Below, piece after piece: positions 11,101-21,363 of a stretch of DNA of 64,000 bases. The notes below the pieces were generated by a model. That model saw only the letters and a program-made list of their open reading frames with translations. It ran no database searches and had not been told where the DNA came from. The DNA is from Sclerotiophoma versabilis (lineage: Eukaryota > Ascomycota > Dothideomycetes > Pleosporales > Didymellaceae), in NCBI GenBank assembly GCA_012274445.1, contig JAAROD010000026.1, positions 248,001-312,000 on the forward strand, written 5' to 3'. Positions within the stretch are counted from its first letter, which is position 1. Each line of letters begins with the position of its first letter. The translations under genes were made by a program, and so were the position numbers.

Positions 11101-13629
11101 CTTGTCGGGAAGAATGCCTCGCACGAAACCATAGACAGTTGCGCCGGCCTTGATGTCCGCAAAGCTAGTGATAAGCTTACCGGACTGCGCAGCCTTGCGA
11201 AGACTGGGCTTGTTCGAAACTGTGACGTTCTTGGACTTGTACTGCTTGTTCAGGATGACAAGGTCTTCCAAAACACCACCGACGCGGATCTTTTTCATGG
11301 TGGAGATGTCTTTCTTCTCGGAACCATCTGTCAGGTGACCAATACGGAGAAGGCCCTTCACACCATTGCCAATATCAAGTGTGGCCAATTCATCAGTCTT
11401 GTCAACCACTGTGCCCTTTGTGATGTCTCCTGGGTTCAGTGCGTTGAAAGCAGCTTCCTTGTTGGTGTCGACGGCGGCGGGGTCCTTGCAAGAGACAAGC
11501 AACTGACGCTCCTCAGGATTAACCGAAAGCACTCGCACGTTGACGACCTGTCCCTTTGTGAAGTGTCGGCCGGCATCCTCAATGTATGCTTCGCTCATCT
11601 CGGCAACAGGAAGCCAGGCCTTGACGTCGCCATAGAAGCGGACCGTAGCGCCATGGCGACGAACATCAACAAGGATACCAGGACCGGTCGCGCCCTCTTT
11701 GACCTTTGAGTAGTCTGTCCATGGCTCAACATCAGAGTTGACAAGCGACTTCTTGAGGGTGAGCTGGATTTGGTGCCTTGCTGGGTCGGTATACAGAACA
11801 CGTGCGGTGACTGGGACGCCTTCTCTGAACTTGCGCTCCGGATGCTGTAGCTTAACGTCTGCAAGATGGAGCTCCGACACAAGTCCTGTGATGCCTTCAG
11901 AAAGGTTAACAAGGACAGCGGCGGCGCCCTTCTTATCAGCAATAAGCTTATGAACCTTGCCTTTGACGACCTGGCCAGCCTTGATGTCTTCAATGCGAAG
12001 GAAAGCCTGTTCCAGCACCTTGTTCTCCAGCGACAACTGGAATAGGCCGTCCATAGCATTGTATCCGATAACACGGGCACGGTGCTTTGTGTCGAGCTTG
12101 TACGCACCTGCATCCTCTGAAAGTACATCCACGCGGTCATCGGAAAGACGAGAAACGTGGGCAAAGCCAATGACATCGCGAACGCCCAGCTCGAAGAATG
12201 CACCCAGACCCGGTGCTACCTTGACGACCTTGGCTTCCTCGACGATTGTGGAGACTGGTAGGTACTCGAGGGGTGTCTTGCGCTCCTTCGGCTTTCCGGA
12301 CATGCGCGAGGACAGCGAAACAACGTGGTCAAGCAGCGAAATTCCAACCTTCCTGGGCTCGGCATCCGGGCAAGTGAACAGGATTCTTGCCTTGACCTTG
12401 GTGCCAATTTTGTACTTTTTCGATACGTCGGCACCCTTCTCTGTGGCTCCAGAGTGGTAGGCGTCGGCGGTCGCGTCAATCAATCCAAGGATCTTGCCGG
12501 TGAGCGTGCTCGGCGTGTTGTCAGCAATGAGAACATCGACTGCGGTACCCGGAAGGAAGACATCGATGGTAGGGGCGTCGGTGAGTGTGTTGCCCTTGGT
12601 CAAGTTTCCGGTCTTTGTCTGATCGGCCGAGAGCTTGACGATCTTTCCATCTGAGTTGAGTCCAGTGACCATGCACATGAACACAGCGCCTTCCTGCACC
12701 TTGGAGTGCTGTACCTTTGCGCCCAGCTCGCCCTTGGGCAAGAATCCCTTGATCTTTGTGTCGTCCAGTCCCAGATCCATGACCAGACCGTGGTCTTCGT
12801 TGCTCAGGACCGAAGCCTGTAGCATCAGGTTGGTTGGGATCTTGCGCTTCGGCACACCCTTGTTGACGAGCTTGGGGTCGATGGATAGCTCCAGCCTCTT
12901 CCGTGCTCGCGCTGTGTCGTCCGATGTGGATGTGACGCAGGCCCTCAGGTACTGTCCAACGAAGAACATGTCCCTCAGCTCCACATCCTCGAATTCCTCG
13001 TCATCCTCGCCCTTCTCCTGCTCTTCCTCCTGCAGCAGCTTCTCAAGCCTCTCGTTGAGCTTGTCAGACACGGCGGTGAGGGGCACGTAGCCAACAAGAT
13101 TGTTCGGCAGGGCGAGGACAATGTCCTGGTGGGTGATGTCGGTGACCTGTCCAAGAATCATTGTCCCGGGCGACAGCTTCTTGTAATTCAGGCCCTCTGC
13201 TTTCACGACGTCCTCCTTCTCCTCGTCGCCGTGTGACTTCTTGCCCTTCCTTGTCGGCCACTTCTTCGCCTTCTTGGCGGCCTTGGCCTCGTCCTCTGAG
13301 CCCATGTCGCCAAACTCATCGTCGCCGCCTCCGGTGCGCTTTGCGCCGGTCTGCTCGAAAAGCACGTCTTGGTTCGCCTTGATCTGGATTTGCTTGTGTT
13401 CGAGTGGTGTCAAAACACTAGCGCCACCACGGGGAAACGACTTCTCCTCATCCTTGAAAACGCTGGCCTTGGGCGCTGCCTTCTCCGTCTTCTCAGGCTT
13501 CGCCTTTGCGGGCGACTCTGCGGCGCCGTCCGACTTGCGCGGACGCTTTGCTGATCGGTCGCCGGATGCACCCTTCTCTCTTTTCGCAGGCGCGCTCGGG
13601 GCGTCTGCCTTTCTTTTTACAGCTCCCAT
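8196..13629 (-). CDS. RRP5: rRNA biogenesis protein RRP5
   Basis: Rrp5 is a nucleolar RNA-binding protein needed for cleavages that produce both 18S and 5.8S rRNA. Two exons, 13629-8761 and 8708-8196, are separated by a 52 bp intron with GTAAGT, TACTAAT branch site and CAG. They encode 1793 residues, close to the family's usual 1700-1900. From the N-terminus there are: a Lys/Ala-rich nuclear region (residues 1-145); about a dozen S1 RNA-binding repeats from GTMILGQVTDIT near residue 155, including LEVGQIVTAKVRHVEDYGVFL; an acidic Ser/Asp/Glu linker near 1390-1500; a KKKKKSKK patch; and C-terminal HAT/TPR repeats (from about 1520) that end with EEQWREEKAGKDDE. It is head to head with the CDT2-like gene. 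Identification is strong from architecture and length. Confidence 0.93.
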
Positions 13630-14144
13630 GGTTGTGGTGTGGAGCTCTTCGAAGCTGGCAACAGCTGCAATCTTCGCAGCTTGCCAAAAGTTCGTCGAAA
13701 AGTTAAAGCGGGGCCGTCTAGCCCTATCCGGTGTAGGCGGGTGTGGTGCGCCACCGTGGCTCGCGTGCCCGCAAAGATGCCATCTACGAGGACGGATTTT
13801 GGAGTCAGGTGCTATATTACAAGTCTTTGGAAGATGCAGACAGCAGATGCACGTAATAGCAGGCAGTCCGAATGCAGACGAGCCATCATGTTCCTGTCGG
13901 CGGCTTCCATTGGCGGCGCCACTTATGGAACCACTTAACGCGAACGCGAGACGTGACGCGCTGGTGGGCTAGCCGAGCCAGCCTCTCCGCCCGCGAGCTG
14001 CTATATCTTTCTTCATCGTCATTCCGTCCCATGTCTGGTTCTCGAGTCTGGCTCTGCGTGCTGCGTGTCTGCAGGTAGCAGCTCAATTGCCCTTGGATTT
14101 CTACTGCCTGCACATGCACAGCAGCTCCTTGCCCGCGACCCACC
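13630..14144. promoter_or_regulatory. Bidirectional promoter of RRP5 and CDT2-like gene
   Basis: This 515 bp stretch separates two divergent start codons and contains the ACGCG cluster listed next. I see no gene in it. Confidence 0.7.
13938..13960 (+). promoter_or_regulatory. Triple ACGCG cluster (candidate MCB/MBF sites)
   Basis: ACGCG occurs at 13938, 13944 and 13956, about 190 bp upstream of the CDT2-like ATG. ACGCG is the core bound by the MBF G1/S factor in yeasts. The motifs are seen directly; binding is inferred. Confidence 0.5.
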
Positions 14145-16160
14145 ATGTCCTCGCCGTGCGCCCCTCGAGTCGCGTTCCAAGAGCCCACGCCTGACATCTT
14201 CTCCTCCCCGCCGCCCGCTCCCTCAGCGGCATGCAAGCAGAAGAGGCCGCCGCCAATCACTCCGAAACGCTTTACACGCTTCTTCACCCCGCGCAATTCG
14301 AGCCATGGGTCGTCACGCGCCTCCCTCTCCAGCTCTGGGCGGCAACTGCAGGACATCACCCGCGCCGCCGTCAACCGCAGCCATGGCACGACGCGCACCA
14401 CTCCTCGCAAGACGGTGAACTTTGTCGACATCGACACCACCGCGGCACGGACGCCGTCGTCGAGCGCCCGCAAGAGGAAGAATCCATACCTCTCGCCTGA
14501 GAGCTCTCCAGCACAGTTCCATTCGTCACCCTCGAAACGCTCGCGATACGTCACTCCCGAGCCGGTGGAGGTGTTCGAGGATGAGCCTGAGACTGAGGAG
14601 CTGCCTGTCTTTGCTACGCCGATCCGCCGGCTGGGGACAGTGGGAGGCACGGCGCGGAGACTGCAGCGGTCCTTTGGCGGGATACTGAGCGTAGCGCGAG
14701 GCTTCAGACGAGACCACTGCGCCTCGTGGCAGGATCAAACGGCAGACTTCTACAGCGGCCCACACGACGTACATTCCCTGTCACAGAATGCACCACCCTT
14801 CTGTACAGCCAGTTGCAACACCAACTCCCTTATGGCCATTGGAGATGAGGACGGCTACATCCATCTGGTCGACTCCGAAGGCGACTTCTCAAAAGCACAC
14901 ATCTCATGGCAGGCACACTCAAACGCCGTTATGGATGTTCAGTTCTCGTCCGATGATTCGTACTTGGCTGCCGGCTCTGGTGATCAAACAGCACAGATCA
15001 TCGATGTACGGACACAGCAGACGTTGAGTGTGCTCGCAAAGCATAAGTCGTCTGTAAAGCAAGTCCGCTTTCAGCCTGGCGACGACAAGATTGTAGCGAC
15101 CTCTAGTCGAGACGGCGCTGTTCAGATCTGGGACCTGCGATGCAAGGGTGGAGACCTTACAATACACTCGGCATGGGGGTCAGATGCGCCATATGCCAGT
15201 GTCGTTCGAACGCTATCGGCAGCGCACGCCGATGTTGGCTTGCCACCCAACGCAACCACACGGGTTGCTCCTAACGGCAAGACAGAAGTTATTAGCAGGC
15301 GCAACGATGTCTCTGTCACCGCACTCTCATTCTTACCTGAAGGTCGCCAACACCTCCTCCTGACTGCCTCGGACGCTTCCACTTGCGTAAAGCTCTGGGA
15401 CATCCGTGGCCGCTACTCCCTGCGAGGACCCGCCATACCCATCGCGACTACTAGACATCCCGAATCGCATAACAGACACCGACACTTCGCCATCAACTCA
15501 CTCACCCTTAGTGGCGATGCCTCTCGTCTATACGCACTGAGCAAAGACAACACCGTCTACGCCTATTCAACAAATCATCTTATTCTCGGCACTGCCCCAG
15601 AGCTTTCCATCTCATCCTCTTCGAAACAGAAGTATTGCCAGGTGGGCCAAGAAGGCCTCGGTCCAATCTACGGCTTCCGACACAACAAGTTCCACGCCGG
15701 CTCCTTCTACGTCAAGGCCTCGTTACGGAAAGCTTTCGACGACAAACCGGAAATGCTGGCCGTTGGCAGCACAGACGGCTGTCCCGTCCTATTCCCGACA
15801 GATGAGACATTCCTCAAGCGCGAGAAGCGACATAGGGAGGATGAAGCAGACGAGCTTCCAGACATCACTCCCCGCTCTGTCCTCAGGCCATTGTTATCGC
15901 GTTCGACGAGCAGTCGCTCCCAGGATACTATTCCTATATACGAGCATGGCACGCCGCTCGTTCGCGGCCACGATGCTGAGGTCACGAGCGTATCGTGGGC
16001 GAAGAACGGTAGTTTGATCAGTGTCAGCGATGACCATCGTGTGAGAAGGTGGATGGAAGGCAGCCAGGCGAGAGAGCTGCGGACCGGTGGCGAAGGAGAA
16101 GGGAGAAGATGGCAGTGCGGATGGGCGGACGTGAGTGTAGGCTATGATGATGAGGAGTAG
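14145..16160 (+). CDS. CDT2/DTL-like WD40 protein, CRL4 ubiquitin-ligase substrate receptor
   Basis: This single-exon gene encodes 671 residues. The first ~220 residues are disordered and rich in Ser/Pro/Arg (PPPITPKRFTRFFTPRNSS). WD40 repeats follow, beginning with LMAIGDEDGYIHLVD near residue 230 and including SGDQTAQIIDVRTQQTLSVLAKHKSSVKQVRF and SRDGAVQIWDLRCKGG; the last is GHDAEVTSVSWAKNGSLISVSDDHRVRRW near 607. The order GDEDG, then SGDQTA, then RDGxxxxWDxRC is what I know from Cdt2/DTL. That protein recruits PCNA-bound substrates such as Cdt1 to CUL4-DDB1 for destruction in S phase or after DNA damage. I cannot exclude another DCAF-type WD40 protein. It shares a promoter with RRP5. DCN1, which would neddylate its cullin, lies 45 kb away in the window. 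Confidence 0.75.
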   Translation: MSSPCAPRVAFQEPTPDIFSSPPPAPSAACKQKRPPPITPKRFTRFFTPRNSSHGSSRASLSSSGRQLQDITRAAVNRSHGTTRTTPRKTVNFVDIDTTAARTPSSSARKRKNPYLSPESSPAQFHSSPSKRSRYVTPEPVEVFEDEPETEELPVFATPIRRLGTVGGTARRLQRSFGGILSVARGFRRDHCASWQDQTADFYSGPHDVHSLSQNAPPFCTASCNTNSLMAIGDEDGYIHLVDSEGDFSKAHISWQAHSNAVMDVQFSSDDSYLAAGSGDQTAQIIDVRTQQTLSVLAKHKSSVKQVRFQPGDDKIVATSSRDGAVQIWDLRCKGGDLTIHSAWGSDAPYASVVRTLSAAHADVGLPPNATTRVAPNGKTEVISRRNDVSVTALSFLPEGRQHLLLTASDASTCVKLWDIRGRYSLRGPAIPIATTRHPESHNRHRHFAINSLTLSGDASRLYALSKDNTVYAYSTNHLILGTAPELSISSSSKQKYCQVGQEGLGPIYGFRHNKFHAGSFYVKASLRKAFDDKPEMLAVGSTDGCPVLFPTDETFLKREKRHREDEADELPDITPRSVLRPLLSRSTSSRSQDTIPIYEHGTPLVRGHDAEVTSVSWAKNGSLISVSDDHRVRRWMEGSQARELRTGGEGEGRRWQCGWADVSVGYDDEE

Positions 16161-16665
16161 GCTGGTGCCATTATACCCATTTATTGTTTGTTACGAAGCG
16201 TTACGAAGTCAATACAAGTTCTTACTGCATCTCCACTGTTCCTTCTGTTGACGTCACTTGTCTCCGACCGTTTTTCCACCAAAAGAGACCAAGACTAGCT
16301 ATCCTAATCTCTTCACTAACAAATTCACCCCCATTACGTCCAGCTCAGAAGGCATGGTTAGGTTCATTCCAAGAGCTAGTACGTTCAATCAAAACGTCGT
16401 CGGTGCAAGCCACTCCACTCCGCCTTCGCACCGGTGAGGACATGTGAAACTAACATGAAGGAGCAGTACGGCATTCGCATCACCAAGTCTTGTTGTACAT
16501 CGAGCCATACAATCAGGCATCTGGAGACTGGTGAGCTTCCACCATGTGGGACTGTGTGCAAGATGACTGAAAAGGGCCTTCAACAGCCCGCTCGTGGCGG
16601 GACAGTCTTGGGAATCTCGCAATGAACACAGAAGCCACTGTTGGCGAAAACCCCCCAGTGCGATG
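16161..16665. other. Intergenic between convergent genes
   Basis: This is the 3' flank of the CDT2-like gene (+) and of the ceramidase (-). Short open frames on both strands show no recognisable content. Confidence 0.45.
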
Positions 16666-17731
16666 TCAAGCAGCACGCACTTTCGACCTCTTTCGATCAA
16701 CGACAGGGAGCGACGAGTACATCGAAGGCCATTCTAGCGTTACTTCATGTTGTTTGCCCTCCTGGTAGTATCTCAGCCAAGTGAGCCATACTAAGATGTA
16801 ATGCGTGGAGAGCGCGGTGAGAATATGCCTGGGGTTCGGGTCAGCATGGACATCTCAGCGAGGGCTCGGAAAACGTACCACCATCCATGGCCTTCTAGCA
16901 GAATACCCCATGGTAGGCCAATGCTTCGTCTCCATGTACGTAAACGGTGGCAATATATGTTGTCGAGACTCCAGATGGTGAAGGCTAACCCGACGGCAGC
17001 AATGCCGTAGAAAACCATGGTCCGCATCGTTTTCAACACGATTGCATTTTCACTATTGCTGTTGACCTTGCCTGCTTTAGATTGTGATGCGACGTTGTTT
17101 GTATTCTTGGAACGCAACAAAACCTCCATCCTGTACATGTTGGTGAAGATCACCGTTGCTGTGAGTACTGCGAATGCATTCTGATGGAACACTGGGTCCT
17201 TTAGGTAATGGTAATACAGCGTTCCGCCAACGCTAAATGACACTGTGAATAGCAAGACAAGTGCTTTGAATGGCCTACTCCTGTTGAAAGCAAAAGTCGC
17301 ATAGAAGTTCGTAGACGTAAGATACACCATTGACAACTCGTCGAGAAGCTGCATCCAGTCTGTATTCACGTTAGGAATTTGATCCTTGTTGGGAGAGACA
17401 GTGTTACACTTGAGTGTCATGTGGAAGAGAAAGCTACCGACACCGATGAAGAGCATGTTGCAAAAGGCAACTTGCATAGTCCAAGGGTGGCTGTTCTGCC
17501 TGCAGTTGCGGATGCCCTTGATAGCTAGGTAGATGAAGAAAACATTCGTTAGAGTATTAATTATCTCTGCAATATATGGTGTGGCATAGTAGTCCTAGCT
17601 CTTGGTCAGGTGACAGCTTGGTTCGACGTGTCTGCACGTACTTCTTCACACCAGTTCAGGGTTGCGGTGACGGGGCTCCAAAAGCCATCGCTGGCTGGTG
17701 GGTATGAGAAGGAAAAGCCCGAAAATTTCAT
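16666..17731 (-). CDS. Alkaline ceramidase
   Basis: The enzyme hydrolyses ceramide or phytoceramide to a long-chain base and fatty acid in the ER/Golgi membrane. Three exons, 17731-17642, 17594-16879 and 16828-16666, with GT-AG introns of 47 and 50 bp, encode 322 residues. Family signatures are present in order: DGFWSPVTATLNWCEE, DYYATPYIAEIINTLTNVFF, GVGSFLFHMTLK (zinc-ligand His), QLLDELSMVYLTS and, built across the last splice, EGHGWWHILTALSTHYIL with the last two zinc-ligand His. About seven membrane helices are evident. The start at 17731 (MKFSGFSFSYPPAS) needs no alternative. A missed first or last exon would lose part of the metal site, so the three-exon model matters. Confidence 0.92.
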
Positions 17732-18811
17732 TTCTTAATAACTGATAGTAGTAATGACTGGCTGTCGTGTGCAGTCGTTGTGGTAAGAGAGTAAGGGTCC
17801 GAGGCTGAAGATCCGGATACCAGAACCCAAGCGAGTGCCCACAGCAGTCCGTTCTCGAAGCATGCGGTGTGGGGGGAGATTGTCCTATTTCGAGAGAAAA
17901 TCGACTGGTTCCGCAGATATCGGCGATCCTTCAGGATTCAGCAAGAGCATAATTGGTCGCAATGTATTGCCCAGAACGGAGGATGCAGCGTTCTCTTGGC
18001 TGCCAATCGCTACGTTATCACTACACCATCTTGGAAATTTTTTGAGCCTCGTTTTTGCCCTGAAAGACTGTCAGACTATGCCAAAAAATTTCTATCTCAT
18101 GATATGCCGGAGTATGATTAACTTGGCGCATGGTAAGTTGCTTGAAGCCAGCGATGCTTTCCCAAACGCGCGAAGCGCTGGTCATTGTCGGCCGTACTGC
18201 ATCACTTCTTTGAGCCTTTTCTTCAAGCCTACCATTGCGCCTTACAGCATAAAAGCATAATTGGGGTGTTAGATATGTTTTTGGAGCAGGAGACCTGTCG
18301 AACTGAATTTTTTCGCTCTCACTGAAAGGGCTACGAAGTGCGGCTCCCTCATTCAGCCTGATCATCACATTAGAGGCGATGTCGTAGATAATCTGCAGCC
18401 CAAACACACATGTAAGCAGCCGGCTGATGGCTTGAGCTATTCTCGCTCAATCAAACTCGAAGTTTGCATTGGCCCTGCACCGTACATACCGTCATAAATC
18501 TTCGTTGGCGGAAATGCAACTTGGCCTGCCTTGTCTACCAGTAACAACCAGATGATCGGTGCCTTTCATGATGGAGTGTTGCGTCTGCAAGCCATCCCAA
18601 GCATAGCTGACACCACAGACAGTGGTAAGCATCGGCCGTGCACAAATACTCTACTTTCCTGAGAAATGGAAGGTAGAAAAAGTGGCTCCAGGCTCCAACA
18701 ACCAGGATTTTTGAGTGCCTCTGAATCAGTAAGTGTTTGTTTTGTTCTCCAGCGACCACCGAAGATTGGTGAACGGAACTGACGTCAAACATAGATACGG
18801 CATAACCCAAC
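17732..18811. other. Intergenic, about 1.1 kb
   Basis: This lies between two divergent genes (ceramidase - and membrane protein +). Frames of 128-141 codons at 17835-18260 (+) and 18021-18407 (-) overlap each other and have no recognisable features. I do not call them genes. Confidence 0.4.
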
Positions 18812-19909
18812 ATGAAAACATCAACAGCTCGAGCCTTCATCTTTGTTCTGTTGTTGGTTCCTGTCTTTGCGTCAGCGACCTCACCCCAGTTCAAGAGTTG
18901 GTACGAGGAGTATTGCAAAATATTCCAGAAATTACTACGAGAGAACTGCGTCGAAGAGCATACCTTCTTCCGGGCTGGACAGAGAGACCCAGCAAGATTT
19001 GCCAAAGACCAGTGGTCTGGTGCGACCCGCACAACGCAAGTAGTATGGCCACTCGCTAGCTGCATGCTTGACCACTGCTCGGAATGGATGAAGGTTAACA
19101 TGGCAGCCGCAGCTGTGCTTCTAGGTCTGACGCCAGCGATCCTTGCTGCTCTTGGGCCTTCGGTCGAAGAATCTTCGTCTCTTATTATCATCGCAAGACG
19201 ACCGGTTCTCGGGTTTCTCCTCGCCGCTGGAGCTCCCTCGTTATACCCTTTTCGTACCTTGGAATACAAACGTGTCATCGAGCAACTCAAATCAGGAGAC
19301 TTGTCACGTAGGCGATCGGTCAGTTTGGCGCCTACAAAGGAATACCGTCAATACATCTACATGTGTTTAGAATTTGCAGTTGCCGCTGGGGCTATTGTCA
19401 ACAACGCAATGAACAGTTACCAGCTGGGCGTACAAACAATTTGTGTGCTCGCACCCCATTACTGGTTTCTGCCGCTTCTGTGGGCATTCTTCGGTGCTCT
19501 CGCACATCTGTTCGGCGCATGGGCGCTTTGGACTCGAATCAAGTGTGAAAGGCCATACCAGAATGGTTTCGACTGGTTGAAGATCCAGTTTACACCTCTT
19601 ACCGAGCAGGAGCCGCTAGTTATTGAGCCTTGGCCAGACTCAACGTTCTCTGTCATTGTGCATTGGTGGGTATCCATCTATATCGGCGCTCACGTCATCT
19701 TTGGATCTCTCGCCTTCTCCAGTCTGATCTTTATTACTGTAAGGGACGCTTTGTCTGTTGTTGGCCGTTATATGATCTCTTTATTGGCCTGCAAAATTGT
19801 TTTGACATACGAACTAAGTGTATTGAAACATCGATATGCTGTACAGGCTCGATTTCAGGGTGTTGAAGATGGAGATGGACAGGGTATTGCTTTGCAAAAC
19901 GTACACTAG
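18812..19909 (+). CDS. Fungal multi-pass membrane protein of unknown function
   Basis: This intronless gene encodes 365 residues. It begins with a signal peptide or first helix (MKTSTARAFIFVLLLVPVFAS). A Cys-containing luminal/extracellular loop of about 50 residues follows, then several hydrophobic helices: MAAAAVLLGLTPAILAALG, YWFLPLLWAFFGALAHLFGAW, WWVSIYIGAHVIFGSLAFSS and a last one near VVGRYMISLLACKIV. The segment PLASCMLDHCSEWMKVNMAAAAVLLGLTPAIL, followed by EESSSLIIIARRPVLGFLLAAGAPSLYP, resembles a common but uncharacterised family in filamentous ascomycetes. It is not a rhodopsin or MFS protein as far as I can see. The start is supported by the signal sequence. Confidence 0.75.
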   Translation: MKTSTARAFIFVLLLVPVFASATSPQFKSWYEEYCKIFQKLLRENCVEEHTFFRAGQRDPARFAKDQWSGATRTTQVVWPLASCMLDHCSEWMKVNMAAAAVLLGLTPAILAALGPSVEESSSLIIIARRPVLGFLLAAGAPSLYPFRTLEYKRVIEQLKSGDLSRRRSVSLAPTKEYRQYIYMCLEFAVAAGAIVNNAMNSYQLGVQTICVLAPHYWFLPLLWAFFGALAHLFGAWALWTRIKCERPYQNGFDWLKIQFTPLTEQEPLVIEPWPDSTFSVIVHWWVSIYIGAHVIFGSLAFSSLIFITVRDALSVVGRYMISLLACKIVLTYELSVLKHRYAVQARFQGVEDGDGQGIALQNVH

Positions 19910-19983
19910 CAACTGTAGCCTATTGCTGACGGCAGTTTACTTCGGTGCACCCTACCCCTCCTGTAATGTTGCTGCGTTCCCAT

Positions 19984-20706
19984 CTAAGCTGCACCTGCAA
20001 TGACCTTCTCTGCTAGCCTTGGCAGTGTATCCGTAGTGACATCGGTCTGACCAAAGACCTCTTCGAGTGGCTCTTTCTCCAGTACCGTACAGTACGCAGT
20101 CTTGAAACCCGCCCGCCCAGCAGCGCTCACATCCCACCCATGTGCAGCAGCAAACCACAGCGGCTTGCCTTCGCCTGCTCCAATCTTTTCTTTAACCCGC
20201 TCGTAAGCCTTGATCTCAGGTTTGCCGGCCCCAACATCGTCACATGTTATGATGTGTTCATTATCGATCGCGATGTCGCCCTTGCTGAAGTACCCTCTCA
20301 CTCGCTCCCGGTCACCGCTTGTGAAGGCCCACACCGTCCATCCATCTATTCTCAGCTGATCAATACATTCCTTGGCACCAGGTCTGACGGTACAGTTTTT
20401 GTACTCTTGTATGAAGTACTCCACATCCTCCTCGCTTGCTACACTCCTTGGCTCAGGCACACCTGCGAAATGCAGAACGCGGAAGAAGATCGCTTGGAAC
20501 ACTTGGGCGAAGGGGACGTATCGGCCTGAGAGGGAAAGATACGTGTATTCGCGCTCAGCAGTTTCGAGCCATGAATAACCCAGAAGGCGACCAGATATTT
20601 GGTAGGGCTTGAGTGCGGGGCCTAGCCGTGTGTTGATCACGTCGTAGAAATGCTCGTGAGACACTAGGGTACCGACGATGTCAAAGACGATGTGCTTGGA
20701 CGACAT
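19984..20706 (-). CDS. HAD-superfamily haloacid dehalogenase-like hydrolase
   Basis: This intronless gene encodes 240 residues. HAD motifs appear in order: the nucleophile Asp9 in HIVFDIVGTLVS, the motif II Ser/Thr in WTVWAFTSGDRERV, Lys in DDVGAGKPEIKAYE, and the acidic/His region WFAAAHGWDVSAAGRAGF. The last matches the AAHxWD signature of type II 2-haloacid dehalogenases, which cleave L-2-haloacids to hydroxy acids. The second motif-I position is Val rather than Asp, as in dehalogenases and unlike phosphatases. The true substrate in fungi is generally unknown. It is convergent with the preceding membrane-protein gene, with only 74 bp between stop codons. Confidence 0.88.
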   Translation of the reverse strand: MSSKHIVFDIVGTLVSHEHFYDVINTRLGPALKPYQISGRLLGYSWLETAEREYTYLSLSGRYVPFAQVFQAIFFRVLHFAGVPEPRSVASEEDVEYFIQEYKNCTVRPGAKECIDQLRIDGWTVWAFTSGDRERVRGYFSKGDIAIDNEHIITCDDVGAGKPEIKAYERVKEKIGAGEGKPLWFAAAHGWDVSAAGRAGFKTAYCTVLEKEPLEEVFGQTDVTTDTLPRLAEKVIAGAA

Positions 20707-21363
20707 GGCTTAAACGTTGTTTGTTCTCAGTTTACGATAGTGTCAAAAGTTAGCGATGCAATTGTTGTCACCATATCGTGAAAGGGAAGTGCGCCATTGT
20801 GGTACTCGAACATGTACGCCCTATTTGTCAAAATGCAGGCCTGACAGATGACGTCACGCTTAGCGAGAAAGGAGGAGCTGCTATCAACCACATCCATATG
20901 TGCAAAAGTTGTAGGCATGCATTTCTGGAAAAATATGGATTGTTCAAGTAAGGACGATATCGGCTGTGCATGATGTTGAAGGTTATCCCCACAATGGATA
21001 TGTTTTCCCAATCCGGCAGCTCTGCCTCAATCGCGCTATGCCATTCTCAACGTGCTTTTCGATGGACAAGGCTCGATTGAGCGGGGTCAAAGTCTGATAC
21101 AACATGACAGCAGAAGTGTGTCAGTGGCATCTGTCAGCGGAACTAAAGGGAAACGGTCTTTGCAGAGTCCTTCCAGAGTATTGTGGTCAAGCGAAGGTTG
21201 TAAGCCAAGGGAAAAAGCGAAGGAAGACAAAAGTGTTATGAAGAGGATCTATCATATTGATCATGAAACTAAAGTCGCTAAATGAACGGCACAGCTGCCA
21301 AAAGGGGTCGAGGCCCTGTGCAAACCCAAACTCCATCAAATGCCTCATCAAATTATATAGCTT
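20707..21363. other. Intergenic
   Basis: This lies between the HAD start and the Rieske oxygenase stop, both on the minus strand. No gene was recognised; it should contain the HAD promoter. Confidence 0.45.

Noticed and set aside
10169..11134. 321-codon plus-strand frame inside RRP5
   Set aside because: It is a Ser/Thr/Leu-rich shadow of the S1-repeat coding strand without family features.
17835..18407. Overlapping 141- and 128-codon frames on opposite strands
   Set aside because: Neither shows domain features, splice logic or a convincing start; lengths are within what chance gives in 1 kb.
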